In this document: positions 1 through 9,308 of the stretch, piece by piece
Position numbering within the stretch: the first letter of the stretch is position 1
Layout of the letters: each line of letters opens with the position of its first letter
NCBI RefSeq assembly: GCF_000402035.1
Contig: NC_021287.1
Coordinates: forward strand, 2,232,001 to 2,296,000
Reading direction: 5' to 3'
DNA length: 64,000 nt
From: Caballeronia insecticola
GTDB taxonomy: Bacteria > Pseudomonadota > Gammaproteobacteria > Burkholderiales > Burkholderiaceae
Notes under the pieces: generated by a model
The model's database searches: none
What the model was told of the DNA's origin: nothing
The model's input: the letters and a program-made list of their open reading frames with translations, nothing else
Made by a program: the position numbers and the translations under genes

Positions 1-2
1 CC

Positions 3-686
3 ATCGGCGGTGCGCTCGTGCTGTATTACATGCGCCGTCATGGCGGCAGGCTCGGCTGGCGCTTCGATCGCGCGCTGTTTTCGCATTTCACGCGCGCGGG
101 CACGGTGTTCTGGCTCGGGCTCATCTGCATGTATCTGTTTCTGAAACTCGACCGGCTGATGCTCGCGCAACGCGTGCCGTTCGCCGAACTCGGGCTGTAT
201 TCCGCCGCGCAGCAACTGAACGAGAACTGGATCGCGCTCGCGCTGATGCTCGCGCAGACCATCGCGCCCGCGTTCGTGTATCGCGTGCAGGAAATCCCCG
301 CGCTCAGGCGCAATCTGGTGCGTCTTTTCGCGATGACCGCCGTCCTCATGATCGCGGGCGCCGCCGTGCTCGATGCGCTCGCGGGCTTCATCATCACGCG
401 CGTGTTCGGGCCGAATTACGCCGCCGCAGCCGGCATTTTCCGCTGGGCCGTGTGGCTGTCCGTGCCGGCGGGCATCGAGGCGATCGGCAATCTCGTCGTG
501 CTGAAATATCAGGCGAAGTATGTGCTGTTGTCGAAATGGCTGCTGGCGCTCGCGGTTGCGTTCGCGGTGAATCTGATCGCGATTCCGCGCTTCGAGGGCT
601 ACGGCGCGCTCGTCGGGCTGGCGGCAGGTTATCTGGCGGCGGCGGCAGTGAACTTCTATTACATTCGTTTCCGGCTGCGCGCATGA
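3..686 (+). CDS. Wzx-type polysaccharide flippase, C-terminal part (5' end outside window)
   Basis: The reading frame is open from the first bases of the window, so the gene starts upstream; about 227 residues are visible. They are rich in hydrophobic helices (about six by eye) separated by short Arg-rich loops, and end in an Arg-rich tail. The pattern and the phrase VFGPNYAAAA before a helix are typical of the oligosaccharide flippase (MATE-like Wzx) family, which moves undecaprenyl-PP-linked repeat units across the inner membrane. It overlaps the next gene by 4 bp (ATGA), so the two are probably translationally coupled. The family assignment rests on the membrane pattern and context, not on a catalytic motif. 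Confidence 0.75.
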   Translation: MGGALVLYYMRRHGGRLGWRFDRALFSHFTRAGTVFWLGLICMYLFLKLDRLMLAQRVPFAELGLYSAAQQLNENWIALALMLAQTIAPAFVYRVQEIPALRRNLVRLFAMTAVLMIAGAAVLDALAGFIITRVFGPNYAAAAGIFRWAVWLSVPAGIEAIGNLVVLKYQAKYVLLSKWLLALAVAFAVNLIAIPRFEGYGALVGLAAGYLAAAAVNFYYIRFRLRA

Positions 687-1489
687 ACGCTCTTTCCGAT
701 GTCGCCATCCTGATGCCCGCCTTCAACGGTCAGGCCGAGGTCGAGCGCACGCTCGCGTCGTTTCGAGAAACGTCGCCGGTGCGCGTGTTGATCGTCGATG
801 ACGGCAGCACGCCGCCGATCAGCGCGCCCGTCATCGACGGCATGCATATCGAGATTCTGCGCATGCCGAAAAACGGCGGCATCGAGCGTGCGCTCGAAGC
901 GGGCGTCGAGGCGCTTGCCGCGCGCGGCGTGCGTTATGCGGCGCGCATCGACACCGGCGATCTCGCGACGCCCGGCCGGCTCGCGAAGCAGCGCGCGTAT
1001 ATGGAGGCGCATCCGCGCGTGGCGGTGCTCGGCATGTGGACGCATGTCGTCTCCACCGACGGCGCGCCGCTCTTCGATCTGACGCCGCCCGCCGAACCCG
1101 CCGCGATCCGCCGCGCGGTGCTCGCGCGTACGTGCTTCACGCATCCGTCGCTGATGCTGCGTGTCGATGCGGTTATCGAAGCGGGCAATTACCGCGCGCA
1201 ATATCGCGCCGCCGAAGACCTCGATCTGATCCTGCGTCTCCTCAAACGCCACGACGGCGCGAACCTGCCGGAGTTCGGCCTGTTCTACGAACTGAATGAA
1301 GGCGGCATCAGCGCAACGAAGCGGCGCACGCAGGTTTTCTCGACGCTGCGCCTGCAACTGCGCCACGCGCGCGCGACGAATCCGCTCGACTGGCTCGGCA
1401 TCGCGAAGAGCATCGCGCATCTGGTGTTACCGTACCGCGTGCTGCGCGGCCTGAAGGCCAGGCTCATGAAGACCACGGCTTCGGCGTAA
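683..1489 (+). CDS. Family 2 glycosyltransferase
   Basis: A 268-residue cytoplasmic GT-A enzyme. The start at 683 overlaps the flippase stop (ATGA), although the frame is open further upstream. The N-terminus (VAILMPAFNGQAEVERTLAS) is the GT2 nucleotide-binding strand, followed by VDDGST at about residues 38-43 and an acidic DTGD in the place of the DXD metal site. An AAEDLDLILRL segment further on matches the ED motif near the acceptor site. It should add one sugar to the lipid-linked repeat unit handled by the adjacent flippase. Donor and acceptor cannot be read from sequence. The 107 bp after it are unusually T-rich and may carry a promoter for the next gene. Confidence 0.85.
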   Translation: MNALSDVAILMPAFNGQAEVERTLASFRETSPVRVLIVDDGSTPPISAPVIDGMHIEILRMPKNGGIERALEAGVEALAARGVRYAARIDTGDLATPGRLAKQRAYMEAHPRVAVLGMWTHVVSTDGAPLFDLTPPAEPAAIRRAVLARTCFTHPSLMLRVDAVIEAGNYRAQYRAAEDLDLILRLLKRHDGANLPEFGLFYELNEGGISATKRRTQVFSTLRLQLRHARATNPLDWLGIAKSIAHLVLPYRVLRGLKARLMKTTASA

Positions 1490-1596
1490 AGCTTTTTTGT
1501 CGAATTGTTTTTATTAAGTTTTGCGCTACGTTGAGAGCGCATGGCCGATCCGCGCTGAAGTACGCTGCGATCCAGGCCGCCCACCCTGACTTCCGG

Positions 1597-2736
1597 ATGA
1601 CGAAAGAAAAGTCGAGTCTTCGCATTGCCCTGGTCTGCAACACCGCATGGGCGATCTACACGTACCGGCGCGGCCTGCTGCGCATGCTCACCGAACGCGG
1701 CGCGCAAGTGACGATCATCGCGCCGCGCGACCGCACCTTCGAGCCGCTCATGGAAATGGGCTGCCGCTGCGTCGAGTTGCCGGTGGCGTCGAAGGGAACC
1801 GATCCGCGCGACGACCTCAAAACGCTCGCCGCGCTGTATCGCGAATATCGCGCGACGCGTCCGCATATCGTGTTTCATTACACGATCAAGCCGAACATCT
1901 ACGGCTCGCTCGCCGCGATGCTCGCGCGCGTGCCCTCGATCGCGGTCACCACGGGGCTCGGCTACGTCTTCATCCAGAAGAGCCGCACGGCGCAGGTCGC
2001 CAAGCGGCTCTACCGGTTCGCATTTCGCTTTCCGCGCGAAATCTGGTTCCTGAATCAGGACGATCACGCGGCGTTCGTGCACGAGAATTTGCTCGCGCAC
2101 CCGGATCGCGCGCGGCGTCTGCATGGCGAAGGCGTCGATCTCGACGAATTCGCGTTCGAGCCGCTGCCCGTGCGCGAGGATTTCGTCTTCATCCTGATCG
2201 GGCGTCTGCTGTGGGACAAGGGCGTGGCGGAATACGTGGAAGCCGCGCGGCGTCTGAAGGCGCGCTTTCCGCATGCGCGCTTTCAGTTGCTCGGGCCGGT
2301 CGGCGTCGACAATCCCAGCGCGATCAGCCGCACGGACGTGGCGCAGTGGGAAGCCGAGAATATCGTGGAATATCTGGGCGAAGCGCACGACGTGCGCCCG
2401 CTCGTGGCGGCGGCGGACTGCGTGGTCCTGCCCTCGTATCGCGAAGGCGTGCCGCGCACGCTGATGGAAGCTTCGGCGATGGGCCGCCCGATCGTCGCCA
2501 CCGACGTGCCCGGCTGCCGCGAAGTGGTCGCGCACGGCGAAAACGGCCTGCTCTGCGAAGTGAAAAGCGCGGACAGTCTCGCGCAGGCGCTCGAACGCAT
2601 GATGACGCTGCCCGCCGAAGAACGCGCCGCGATGGCGCAGCGCGGCCGCGAAAAGGTCGCCCGCGAATTCGACGAAAAAAATGTCGTCGAACGCTACAAG
2701 GGCACAATACACGCCATTACCGGCATTTCACTCTGA
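1597..2736 (+). CDS. Family 4 glycosyltransferase (PglA-like)
   Basis: A GT-B retaining enzyme of 379 residues. The ATG at 1597 is chosen over the longer frame from 1531 because the Rossmann strand LRIALVCNTAW begins a few residues later. The N-terminal half (HYTIKPNIYGSLAAMLARVP, TTGLGYVFI) resembles the PglA group that adds a HexNAc to an undecaprenyl-PP-linked sugar. The C-terminal half has the EX7E signature (E283 and E291, in REGVPRTLMEAS), which binds the nucleotide sugar. It lies 24 bp before galE, which suggests a galactose- or GalNAc-type donor. The exact sugar is an inference. Confidence 0.85.
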   Translation: MTKEKSSLRIALVCNTAWAIYTYRRGLLRMLTERGAQVTIIAPRDRTFEPLMEMGCRCVELPVASKGTDPRDDLKTLAALYREYRATRPHIVFHYTIKPNIYGSLAAMLARVPSIAVTTGLGYVFIQKSRTAQVAKRLYRFAFRFPREIWFLNQDDHAAFVHENLLAHPDRARRLHGEGVDLDEFAFEPLPVREDFVFILIGRLLWDKGVAEYVEAARRLKARFPHARFQLLGPVGVDNPSAISRTDVAQWEAENIVEYLGEAHDVRPLVAAADCVVLPSYREGVPRTLMEASAMGRPIVATDVPGCREVVAHGENGLLCEVKSADSLAQALERMMTLPAEERAAMAQRGREKVAREFDEKNVVERYKGTIHAITGISL

Positions 2737-2760
2737 TTCGAGTCTTTTGGAGAACGCACA

Positions 2761-3816
2761 ATGAATGGCAACCAGTCGCCGGATAACGCCGCACACGCCA
2801 CGAAAGGCACGATTCTCGTCACGGGCGGCGCGGGTTTCATCGGCTCGCATACGTGCGTCGAGTTGCTGAACGCGGGCTACGGCGTCGTCGTCATCGACAA
2901 TCTGGTGAACAGCCGCGCCGAATCGCTCAAGCGCGTGGAGCGCATTACGGGCAAGCGCGTCGCGTTCTATCAGGACGATGCCCGCGACGATGCCGCGCTC
3001 AACCGCATTTTCGATGCGCATGCGATCACCGGCGCGATTCACTTCGCCGCGCTCAAGGCCGTCGGCGAATCAGTGGCGATGCCGATCGAGTATTACAGCA
3101 ACAACATCGGCAGCCTGCTCGCCGTGCTGAAGGTGATGAAAGAGCGCGGCGTGCGCAACTTCGTGTTCAGCTCGTCCGCGACCGTGTATGGCGTGCCGCA
3201 GAGCGTGCCGATCGACGAGTCGTTTCCGCTTTCGGCGACCAATCCGTACGGGCAGTCGAAGCTCATCGCCGAACAGGTCTTGCGCGATCTCGAAGTGTCC
3301 GATCCGTCGTGGCGCATCGCGACGCTGCGCTACTTCAACCCGGTCGGCGCGCATGAGAGCGGGCTGATCGGCGAGGATCCGGCGGGCGTGCCGAACAATC
3401 TGATGCCGTATGTGGCGCAGGTGGCCGTCGGCAAGCTTGCGCAACTGCGCGTGTTCGGCAGCGACTACGAGACGCACGACGGCACCGGCGTGCGCGACTA
3501 CATCCATGTCGTGGATCTGGCGCGCGGACATATTGCGGCGATCGATGCGCTGCATAAGCTGGATCGCAGCTTCGTCGTCAATCTCGGCACGGGGCAAGGC
3601 TATAGCGTGCTCGATGTCGTGAAGGCGTTCGAGGCCGCATCCGGCAAAGCCGTGCCGTACGAACTCGTGCCGCGCCGTCCGGGCGACGTCGCTGCCTGCT
3701 ACGCCGATCCCGCCGCCGCCGCCGAGTTGATCGGCTGGCGCGCGGAGCACGGCATCGAACGCATGTGCGCCGATCACTGGCGCTGGCAGTCGCAGAATCC
3801 ACAAGGGTTCGCTTAA
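2761..3816 (+). CDS. galE: UDP-glucose 4-epimerase
   Basis: A 351-residue extended short-chain dehydrogenase that interconverts UDP-glucose and UDP-galactose (possibly also the N-acetyl forms) using bound NAD. The NAD motif TGGAGFIGSH is at 21-30, the serine of FVFSSSATVYG near 137-139, and the catalytic pair Y163 and K167 in NPYGQSKL. The N-terminus carries about 17 more residues than E. coli GalE. A Shine-Dalgarno-like TTTTGGAGAA lies upstream of the ATG. It sits in the same direction as the upstream glycosyltransferases and should supply their donor. Length and motifs fit the family well. Confidence 0.95.
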   Translation: MNGNQSPDNAAHATKGTILVTGGAGFIGSHTCVELLNAGYGVVVIDNLVNSRAESLKRVERITGKRVAFYQDDARDDAALNRIFDAHAITGAIHFAALKAVGESVAMPIEYYSNNIGSLLAVLKVMKERGVRNFVFSSSATVYGVPQSVPIDESFPLSATNPYGQSKLIAEQVLRDLEVSDPSWRIATLRYFNPVGAHESGLIGEDPAGVPNNLMPYVAQVAVGKLAQLRVFGSDYETHDGTGVRDYIHVVDLARGHIAAIDALHKLDRSFVVNLGTGQGYSVLDVVKAFEAASGKAVPYELVPRRPGDVAACYADPAAAAELIGWRAEHGIERMCADHWRWQSQNPQGFA

Positions 3817-3918
3817 GCGTTCGTGTCAGCCGCCGCGCCTCGCCCCGGCCGTTCGCCATACGATAGGTACGGTACCTGAGGTACGATTCGCGGCGGCATT
3901 TTTCACCGGTCCACGTTC

Positions 3919-5028
3919 ATGCTTAGTTTCGCGCTTGCTTTTCTGGTCTCGCTGCTGGTGACCTTGTTGATCGTGCGCTTTGCACACTTGCAGGAAGGCG
4001 TGCTCGGCGACACCGATCTCGCCGGCGTGCAGAAGTTTCACACGCGGCCCGTGCCGCGTATCGGCGGGGTCGGCATTCTGTGCGGGCTGACTGCCTCCGC
4101 CGTGCAGTTGCGATGGGGTTATCCGGCGGTATCGGGCGGCATTCTCGGCATCATCGCGTGCGGCATGCCGGCGTTTCTCGCCGGACTCGTCGAAGACCTG
4201 ACCAAGCGCGTGACGCCGCTCGTGCGCCTCGTCTGCACGATGGCGGCCGCCGGTCTGGCGTATGCGTTCCTGAACATCGCGGTGACGCGCATCAGCGTGC
4301 CGCCGCTCGATTTCCTGCTCTCCTACGCCGTTATTTCATGCACGGTGACGGTGCTGGCCGTCGCGGCGCTCGCGAACGCGGTCAACATCATCGACGGTTT
4401 CAACGGCCTGGCCTCGATGGTCGGCTTCATGATGTTCGCCTCGCTCGCCTACGTGGCGTTTCAGGTACACGATCCGGTCGTGCTGTCGGGCTCGCTCATC
4501 ATGATGGGCGCGGTGATGGGCTTCTTCATCTGGAACTTCCCGGCGGGCCTGATCTTTCTCGGCGACGGCGGCGCGTACTTCGTCGGCTTCATGCTGGCGG
4601 AACTCTCGATCATGCTCGTGATGCGCAACCGCGATGTCTCCGCGTGGTATCCGGTGCTGCTCTTCATGTACCCGATCTTCGAGACGTGTTTCTCGATCTA
4701 TCGCAAGAAGTTTATCCGCGGCATGTCGCCGGGCATTCCGGACGGCGTGCATCTGCATATGCTCGTCTACAAGCGTCTGATGCGCTGGGCCGTCGGCGCG
4801 AAGAACGCGCATGAACTCACGCGCCGCAATTCGCTGACGTCGCCGTATCTGTGGCTGCTGTGCCTCATCGCCGTGATTCCCGCGACGCTCTTCTGGCGGC
4901 ACACGCTGCATCTGTTCTGCTTTGTCGTGGTGTTCGCGGCGACTTACGTGTGGCTGTATATCAGCATCGTGCGCTTCAAGGCGCCGCGCTGGCTCGTGTT
5001 CCGCCGGCCGCACGCGGTGAAGAAGTAA
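3919..5028 (+). CDS. WecA/MraY-family undecaprenyl-phosphate sugar-1-phosphate transferase
   Basis: A polytopic inner-membrane enzyme of 369 residues that moves a (HexNAc-)1-phosphate from UDP-sugar to undecaprenyl phosphate, priming a polysaccharide repeat unit. About ten or eleven hydrophobic helices are visible. Family motifs are EDLTK (92-96, in place of the usual DD), NIIDGFNGLA (156-165) and the FLGDGG loop (213-218). It follows galE by 102 bp and is closed by a strong terminator. It is the first of two WecA-like primers in the window; the other is at 43822-44847 and is a different subtype. Sugar specificity is not visible. Confidence 0.9.
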   Translation: MLSFALAFLVSLLVTLLIVRFAHLQEGVLGDTDLAGVQKFHTRPVPRIGGVGILCGLTASAVQLRWGYPAVSGGILGIIACGMPAFLAGLVEDLTKRVTPLVRLVCTMAAAGLAYAFLNIAVTRISVPPLDFLLSYAVISCTVTVLAVAALANAVNIIDGFNGLASMVGFMMFASLAYVAFQVHDPVVLSGSLIMMGAVMGFFIWNFPAGLIFLGDGGAYFVGFMLAELSIMLVMRNRDVSAWYPVLLFMYPIFETCFSIYRKKFIRGMSPGIPDGVHLHMLVYKRLMRWAVGAKNAHELTRRNSLTSPYLWLLCLIAVIPATLFWRHTLHLFCFVVVFAATYVWLYISIVRFKAPRWLVFRRPHAVKK

Positions 5029-5033
5029 GCGAG

Positions 5034-5061
5034 CGCCGCCCTGCATCGGGCGGCGTTTTTT
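5034..5061 (+). terminator. Rho-independent terminator
   Basis: A perfect 8-bp GC stem (CGCCGCCC / GGGCGGCG) with a 6-nt loop is followed by six T residues, just after the stop of the WecA-like gene. It should end the + strand operon and insulate the convergent hydrolase gene. Confidence 0.85.
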
Positions 5062-5070
5062 CAGGCGCGC

Positions 5071-5766
5071 CTACTTCAGATGCTTGCGGAAGAATTCCGC
5101 GGTGCGGCCATTGGCGAGCTGCGCGGCCGCGGCGTCGTAATGCGCGCCCTGATTGCGCGCGAACGCGTGATGGCAGCCGGGATACGTGAACGCCTCGACA
5201 TTCGCGTGGCCCTTCACCGCGGCGAGCACGCGCTGGCGCGCGTCGGCGGGAATGAATTCGTCTTCTTCCGCGAGATGCACCATGAGCGGCACCTTGACCT
5301 TCGGCAGTTCGCCCAAGTACTGATCCGTGCCGCCGCCGTAATACGACACCGATGCATCGACATCCGTGCGCGCCGCCGTCAGGAACGACAGCAATCCGCC
5401 GAGGCAAAACCCGACCGAGCCGATCTTGCCCTGCACTTCCGGAAGCCCGCGCGCAAAACCGATGGTCGCCGCAATGTCTTCGACACCGGTGTTCACGTCA
5501 AACGCGTTGTAGTACTTCAGAGCCTGCTGCCATTCGGCTTCGGTGCGATCGGTAAGCTCGACATTCGGCTCGATGCGCCAGAACAGATCGGGACACAGCG
5601 CGACGTAGCCCTGGCGCGCGTACTCGTCGCAGGTTTCGCGCATGTCGCCGTTGATGCCGAATATCTCCTGCAGGACGACCACCGCGGGCGCCGGGGTTTG
5701 CACTGGATAAGCGACATAGGCGTCGAAATTGCCGTCGGGCGTGGAAATGCTGAGCATGTCGGACAT
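5071..5766 (-). CDS. Dienelactone hydrolase family protein
   Basis: A soluble alpha/beta hydrolase of 231 residues. The start at 5766 is preceded by AAGGAGA at good spacing; a longer frame to 5811 lacks this. The nucleophile elbow is GFCLGG (C121), followed by an acid in EEDEF (about D169) and a His in GCHHAF (199-200), giving the Cys-Asp-His triad of the family. Members hydrolyse dienelactones and other ester or lactone substrates, so this one is probably a catabolic or detoxifying enzyme. It sits downstream of another hydrolase on the same strand. Nothing links it to glycan assembly apart from position. Confidence 0.9.
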   Translation of the reverse strand: MSDMLSISTPDGNFDAYVAYPVQTPAPAVVVLQEIFGINGDMRETCDEYARQGYVALCPDLFWRIEPNVELTDRTEAEWQQALKYYNAFDVNTGVEDIAATIGFARGLPEVQGKIGSVGFCLGGLLSFLTAARTDVDASVSYYGGGTDQYLGELPKVKVPLMVHLAEEDEFIPADARQRVLAAVKGHANVEAFTYPGCHHAFARNQGAHYDAAAAQLANGRTAEFFRKHLK

Positions 5767-5835
5767 GGAGTCTCCTTCGTGGATGGCAACCTCACGGCGG
5801 CCCGCCGCCACACGTCAGACGGGCCGCGCGCCAGA

Positions 5836-6657
5836 CTACGACTCGATGAACGCCAGCAAATCGGCATTCACCTTGTCCGCCTCGACCGTGCACATGCCGT
5901 GCGCGCCGCCGGGATAAACCTTGAGCGTCGCGTTCTTCACGATCTTCACCGCCTTCTGCGCCGCCGCGCCAATCGGCACGATCTGGTCGTCGTCGCCGTG
6001 CAGGAAGAGCGTCGGCACGTCGAACTTTTCGAGGTCGGCGGTGTAGTCCACTTCCGAGAACTGCTTGATGCACTCGTAGTGGCCCTTGATCCCGCCGCGC
6101 ATGCCTTCGAGCCAGAACAGGTCCCTCACGCCCTGCGAAATCTTCGCGCCCTCGCGGTTGTAGCCATAGAACGGCAGCGTCAGGTCCTTGTAGAACTGCG
6201 AGCGGTCGGCGGCGACACCTTGTCTGATGCCGTCGAACACGTCGATCGGCAAGCCTTCCGGATTCGCTTCCGTCTTCAGCATGAGCGGCGGCACCGCGCC
6301 GATCAGCACCGCCTTCGCGACGCGCTTCGTGCCGTGACGGCCGATGTAATGCGCCACTTCCCCGCCGCCCGTCGAATGGCCGACGAGTGTCGCGCCGGTC
6401 ACGTCGAGCGCGTCGAGGAGCGCGGCGAGATCGTCGGCGTAGGTGTCCATGTCGTTGCCCTCGGACGGCTGATCCGAGCGTCCGTGGCCGCGCCGGTCAT
6501 GCGCGATCACGCGATAACCGTGGCCCAGCAGAAATAGCATCTGCGCGTCCCAGGCGTCGGCGTCGAGCGGCCAGCCATGCGAGAACACTACCGGCTTGCC
6601 AGTGCCCCAGTCCTTGTAATAGATCGACGTGCCGTCCTTCGTCTTGATCGTGCTCAT
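5836..6657 (-). CDS. Alpha/beta hydrolase, non-haem haloperoxidase/arylesterase type
   Basis: A 273-residue alpha/beta hydrolase. The N-terminus ([21 protein letters not shown]) and [12 protein letters not shown] are hallmarks of the cofactor-free chloroperoxidase/esterase group. The triad is visible: S95 in GHSTGG, an Asp in GDDDQIVP (about 222-224) and H253 in GGAHG. Such enzymes are esterases that can also form peracids. It precedes the dienelactone hydrolase by about 70 bp and could share its transcript. This hydrolase pair interrupts the polysaccharide genes and has the look of unrelated cargo. Confidence 0.9.
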   Translation of the reverse strand: MSTIKTKDGTSIYYKDWGTGKPVVFSHGWPLDADAWDAQMLFLLGHGYRVIAHDRRGHGRSDQPSEGNDMDTYADDLAALLDALDVTGATLVGHSTGGGEVAHYIGRHGTKRVAKAVLIGAVPPLMLKTEANPEGLPIDVFDGIRQGVAADRSQFYKDLTLPFYGYNREGAKISQGVRDLFWLEGMRGGIKGHYECIKQFSEVDYTADLEKFDVPTLFLHGDDDQIVPIGAAAQKAVKIVKNATLKVYPGGAHGMCTVEADKVNADLLAFIES

Positions 6658-6980
6658 CGTGTGTGATGTCCTCGGCTATCCAGCAGTTGGGAAAACGACT
6701 CGTCCGGACCGGCGCAACGACGCGCAACGCCCGCGCACGACCGGCAGTCGAAGTGTGAAACATCTGTGTGACGGTGAGACGTGGGCTTCTGGCGAGCCCC
6801 GCGCGTCCGGGCGGATGCGATCACAAAGCATGCGATACGCTCGCGGCGCGCCTTGCCTGAAACCTGGAAATGGCGTGAAGCGCAGCTATTCGAAGCGGCA
6901 AGAACCTATTTGATACGCGAAAAACGACGCGCACGCCAGCATTGAATCGCCTGGCGACGGCAATGGATGTCAGGCGGCGC
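6658..6980. other. 323-bp intergenic region
   Basis: No coding frame here is convincing. It must contain the promoter of the hydrolase pair (reading left) and the 3' end of the glycosyltransferase mRNA arriving from the right. I see no clear terminator or operator. Confidence 0.5.
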
Positions 6981-8060
6981 TTATACCGGCGCGGCGCGCG
7001 GCATCGGCCGCGTCACCTCGCGCGCGACGGCGAGATAACGCGCGGCCGTATCGGCCAGCGTGAGGCCGCCGAGCGGACGTTGCGAACGCGGCTCCGACAG
7101 CGCGAGCACGAGGGCATCGGCATAGGCTTGCGTGTCGTCGGGATCGCACAGATGCACGCCGGGGAAATCGGCGGCGAAGCTGAACGGGCGAATCGTGCTC
7201 GCGACCACCGGCACGCCCGAGGCGAGCGCCTCCAGAAACGCGATGCTGTGCCCTTCCGAGCGCGACGGCATCGCGAAAACGTTCGACGAGAACAGCAGCT
7301 CCGCGATATCCGAGCGCGGACCTTGCAGACTCACGCGCCCGGTGAGGCCGAGCTTGTCGACGAGATCGCGCACCGCCGCGTGATACGCCGGGTCCTCGAT
7401 CACGCCGCACAAGAGGAGCCGCGCGTCCGACACGCGCTCGACGACCTGCCGGAACGCATGCACAGTCGACAGTTGATTTTTCACCGACGTGTACCGGCCG
7501 ATCTGCACGATCTGCGCGCCGTCCGCCGCCTGCGTGCGCGTGCGCATGCCGAAGCGCGACATGTCGACGCCATTGGGGATCAGCGTCATCGCCGGATGAC
7601 GGCCGACGGCGCCCACGTAATCGTCGATATTGCTCGGCGACACCGCGATCACCGCGCGCGCCCGGCGCGACAGCAGCCGCTCGACGCGGCGGAACAGCGA
7701 ACGCTCGAAGTCGTTGGTGGCCGAGTGCATCACATAGACGACGGGCACCGCGAGCGGCATCGTGCGTGCGTAGAAAGCGGGGATCGTCGCGTGCGCGAAC
7801 AGCACGTCCGGGCGAAAGGCCCGGATCGTCCGATAGAGATTCCACAGCTTGCCGAAGCGGCCGTACATGCGCTCAGGAAAGAGACACTGCACGCCGTTCG
7901 CGACGAGTTCCGCCTTCAGCGCCGTGAAGTCGTCATGCGCGGGCGTGAGCGAGGCGACCGCCACCGTTTCGCCGCCCTTTTGCTGATGAATCGCCAGGTC
8001 CTTCGCCAGCACTTCCGCGCCCGACAAACGCGGCGCCAGCACGAGGTGAACTATGCGCAT
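6981..8060 (-). CDS. Family 4 glycosyltransferase
   Basis: A 359-residue GT-B enzyme. The N-terminus MRIVHLVLAPRLSGAEVLAKDL is the acceptor-side Rossmann fold with a Gly-rich loop. A central VIAVSPSNIDDYV then NGVDMSRFG marks the linker, and SRSEGHSIAFLEALASGVPV carries the EX7E donor-binding motif. The ATG is immediately adjacent to the stop of the upstream flippase (TGAATG), so the two are tightly coupled. The flippase partner suggests a Wzx/Wzy-dependent repeat unit. The C-terminus ends in a short Arg/Pro tail. Confidence 0.9.
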   Translation of the reverse strand: MRIVHLVLAPRLSGAEVLAKDLAIHQQKGGETVAVASLTPAHDDFTALKAELVANGVQCLFPERMYGRFGKLWNLYRTIRAFRPDVLFAHATIPAFYARTMPLAVPVVYVMHSATNDFERSLFRRVERLLSRRARAVIAVSPSNIDDYVGAVGRHPAMTLIPNGVDMSRFGMRTRTQAADGAQIVQIGRYTSVKNQLSTVHAFRQVVERVSDARLLLCGVIEDPAYHAAVRDLVDKLGLTGRVSLQGPRSDIAELLFSSNVFAMPSRSEGHSIAFLEALASGVPVVASTIRPFSFAADFPGVHLCDPDDTQAYADALVLALSEPRSQRPLGGLTLADTAARYLAVAREVTRPMPRAAPV

Positions 8061-9308
8061 TCACGCCTCCCTCACGATGCGAAACAGCATCCAGCCCGCG
8101 GCCGAGCCGAGGCCCACTGTCATCGCCCAGGCGATGCCCGTCACGCCCCACAGATGCATCGCCACCGGCACGGTCACGCACAGCACGATGGCCTGGATGA
8201 TCGACGCGTGCGTCGCGACCTTCGGCATGCCGGCCGCGCGCAGCCACGACACCAGCACGGCGATGATCGCGCCGATCGCCATGTTGATGACGAAGATCCT
8301 GAAGAGCGGCACGGCGCTCAGCCACGCCGGTCCGAGCACGAGATTGAAGAGCGGCTCGGCCGCGAAACGCAGCACGATCACGAGCAGCGCGAGCCCGGCG
8401 GCGGCAAGCAGCAGATAACGGCGAAACAGCTTGCGCGCGCCCTGCACGTCGCGGCGATGATGCTCGGCGAAGGTCGGAAAGAGATATTGCGACATCGCGA
8501 TGGCGGCGTCCGCGAGCAGCATCTGCGCGAGCTTCGACGACATCTGATACGCGCCGAGCTGCAGCGGCCCGAGCAGCTTCGCGACGACCACCTTGTCGAA
8601 CTGATTCAGCAGAAGATTGACGACGCTGCCCGCCCAGATCCAGCGGCTGAAGTTCACGTAATGACCGATGCCCGAAAACGACAGACGCAGCGGCGGGCGC
8701 GGCGACATCGTGGTCCAGGTGAGCACGGTCTTGAGCAACTCGCCCGCGACGAGGCCGATCAGCACGGAATACGCGCCCGCGCCCGAGAGCGCGCACGCGA
8801 GACCGACGGCGCAATCGGTAAAGGCGGCGGAAGTTTCGACGCCCGCGAGCTTCTGGAAGCCGCGCTGGCGCGTAACGATGAAATACGCGGGCGATGCGAC
8901 GCCGCGCAGAATCGGCAGCACGGCGGCGAGCAGGATCAGGCCGACCGCGCCGTTCAGATGGAACTGACTGCTCATGAACGGCGCGAGCGCGGCGAGCAAC
9001 AGGCCGATCAGAAGCCCGCGCATGGCGAGCGTGGCCAGCACGGCGCCGAGTTCGTTTTGCGTGGGCGCGTCGTGCCCCTGGACGACGGCCTGCGCGAGCC
9101 CGGTATCCGACAGCGATTCGGCGATGGCGACCGCGAGCAGCGCGATGCTCACCGCGCCGATGGCCTCGGGCCCGAGAATCCGGCCGATCGCGAGAAACTT
9201 GACAGCTACGAAGCCGCGCACGACCACTTGTTGCAGGAGCACCCAGAACGCCGCATCGTGCTCGAATCGCGCGCGCGCCGGTAGAAAAGGAAGCCGGACC
9301 GATCTCAC
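8061..9308 (-). CDS. Wzx-type oligosaccharide flippase
   Basis: A 415-residue protein made almost wholly of hydrophobic helices (about 12 by eye), with the N-terminal phrase GRILGPEAIGAVSIALLAVA that typifies the oligosaccharide flippase family. It should move lipid-linked repeat units to the periplasm. The residues before FWVLLQQVVVRG are basic and poorly conserved in character, so the start is uncertain. Its stop abuts the GT4 start. It is the only complete Wzx in the window and so a candidate partner of the Wzy at 12873 and of the wza/wzc module. Confidence 0.85.
   Translation of the reverse strand: MRSVRLPFLPARARFEHDAAFWVLLQQVVVRGFVAVKFLAIGRILGPEAIGAVSIALLAVAIAESLSDTGLAQAVVQGHDAPTQNELGAVLATLAMRGLLIGLLLAALAPFMSSQFHLNGAVGLILLAAVLPILRGVASPAYFIVTRQRGFQKLAGVETSAAFTDCAVGLACALSGAGAYSVLIGLVAGELLKTVLTWTTMSPRPPLRLSFSGIGHYVNFSRWIWAGSVVNLLLNQFDKVVVAKLLGPLQLGAYQMSSKLAQMLLADAAIAMSQYLFPTFAEHHRRDVQGARKLFRRYLLLAAAGLALLVIVLRFAAEPLFNLVLGPAWLSAVPLFRIFVINMAIGAIIAVLVSWLRAAGMPKVATHASIIQAIVLCVTVPVAMHLWGVTGIAWAMTVGLGSAAGWMLFRIVREA

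Noticed and set aside
5080..6537. Long + strand open frame (485 codons) opposite the two hydrolase genes
   Set aside because: It is rich in Arg, His and Ala, has no family motif, and lies antisense to two genes with complete catalytic triads. Such antisense frames are common in GC-rich DNA.
6942..9284. 780-codon + strand open frame opposite the GT4 and flippase genes
   Set aside because: Composition is almost wholly Arg/His/Ala/Glu with no hydrophobic pattern, while the - strand encodes clear GT4 and Wzx proteins.
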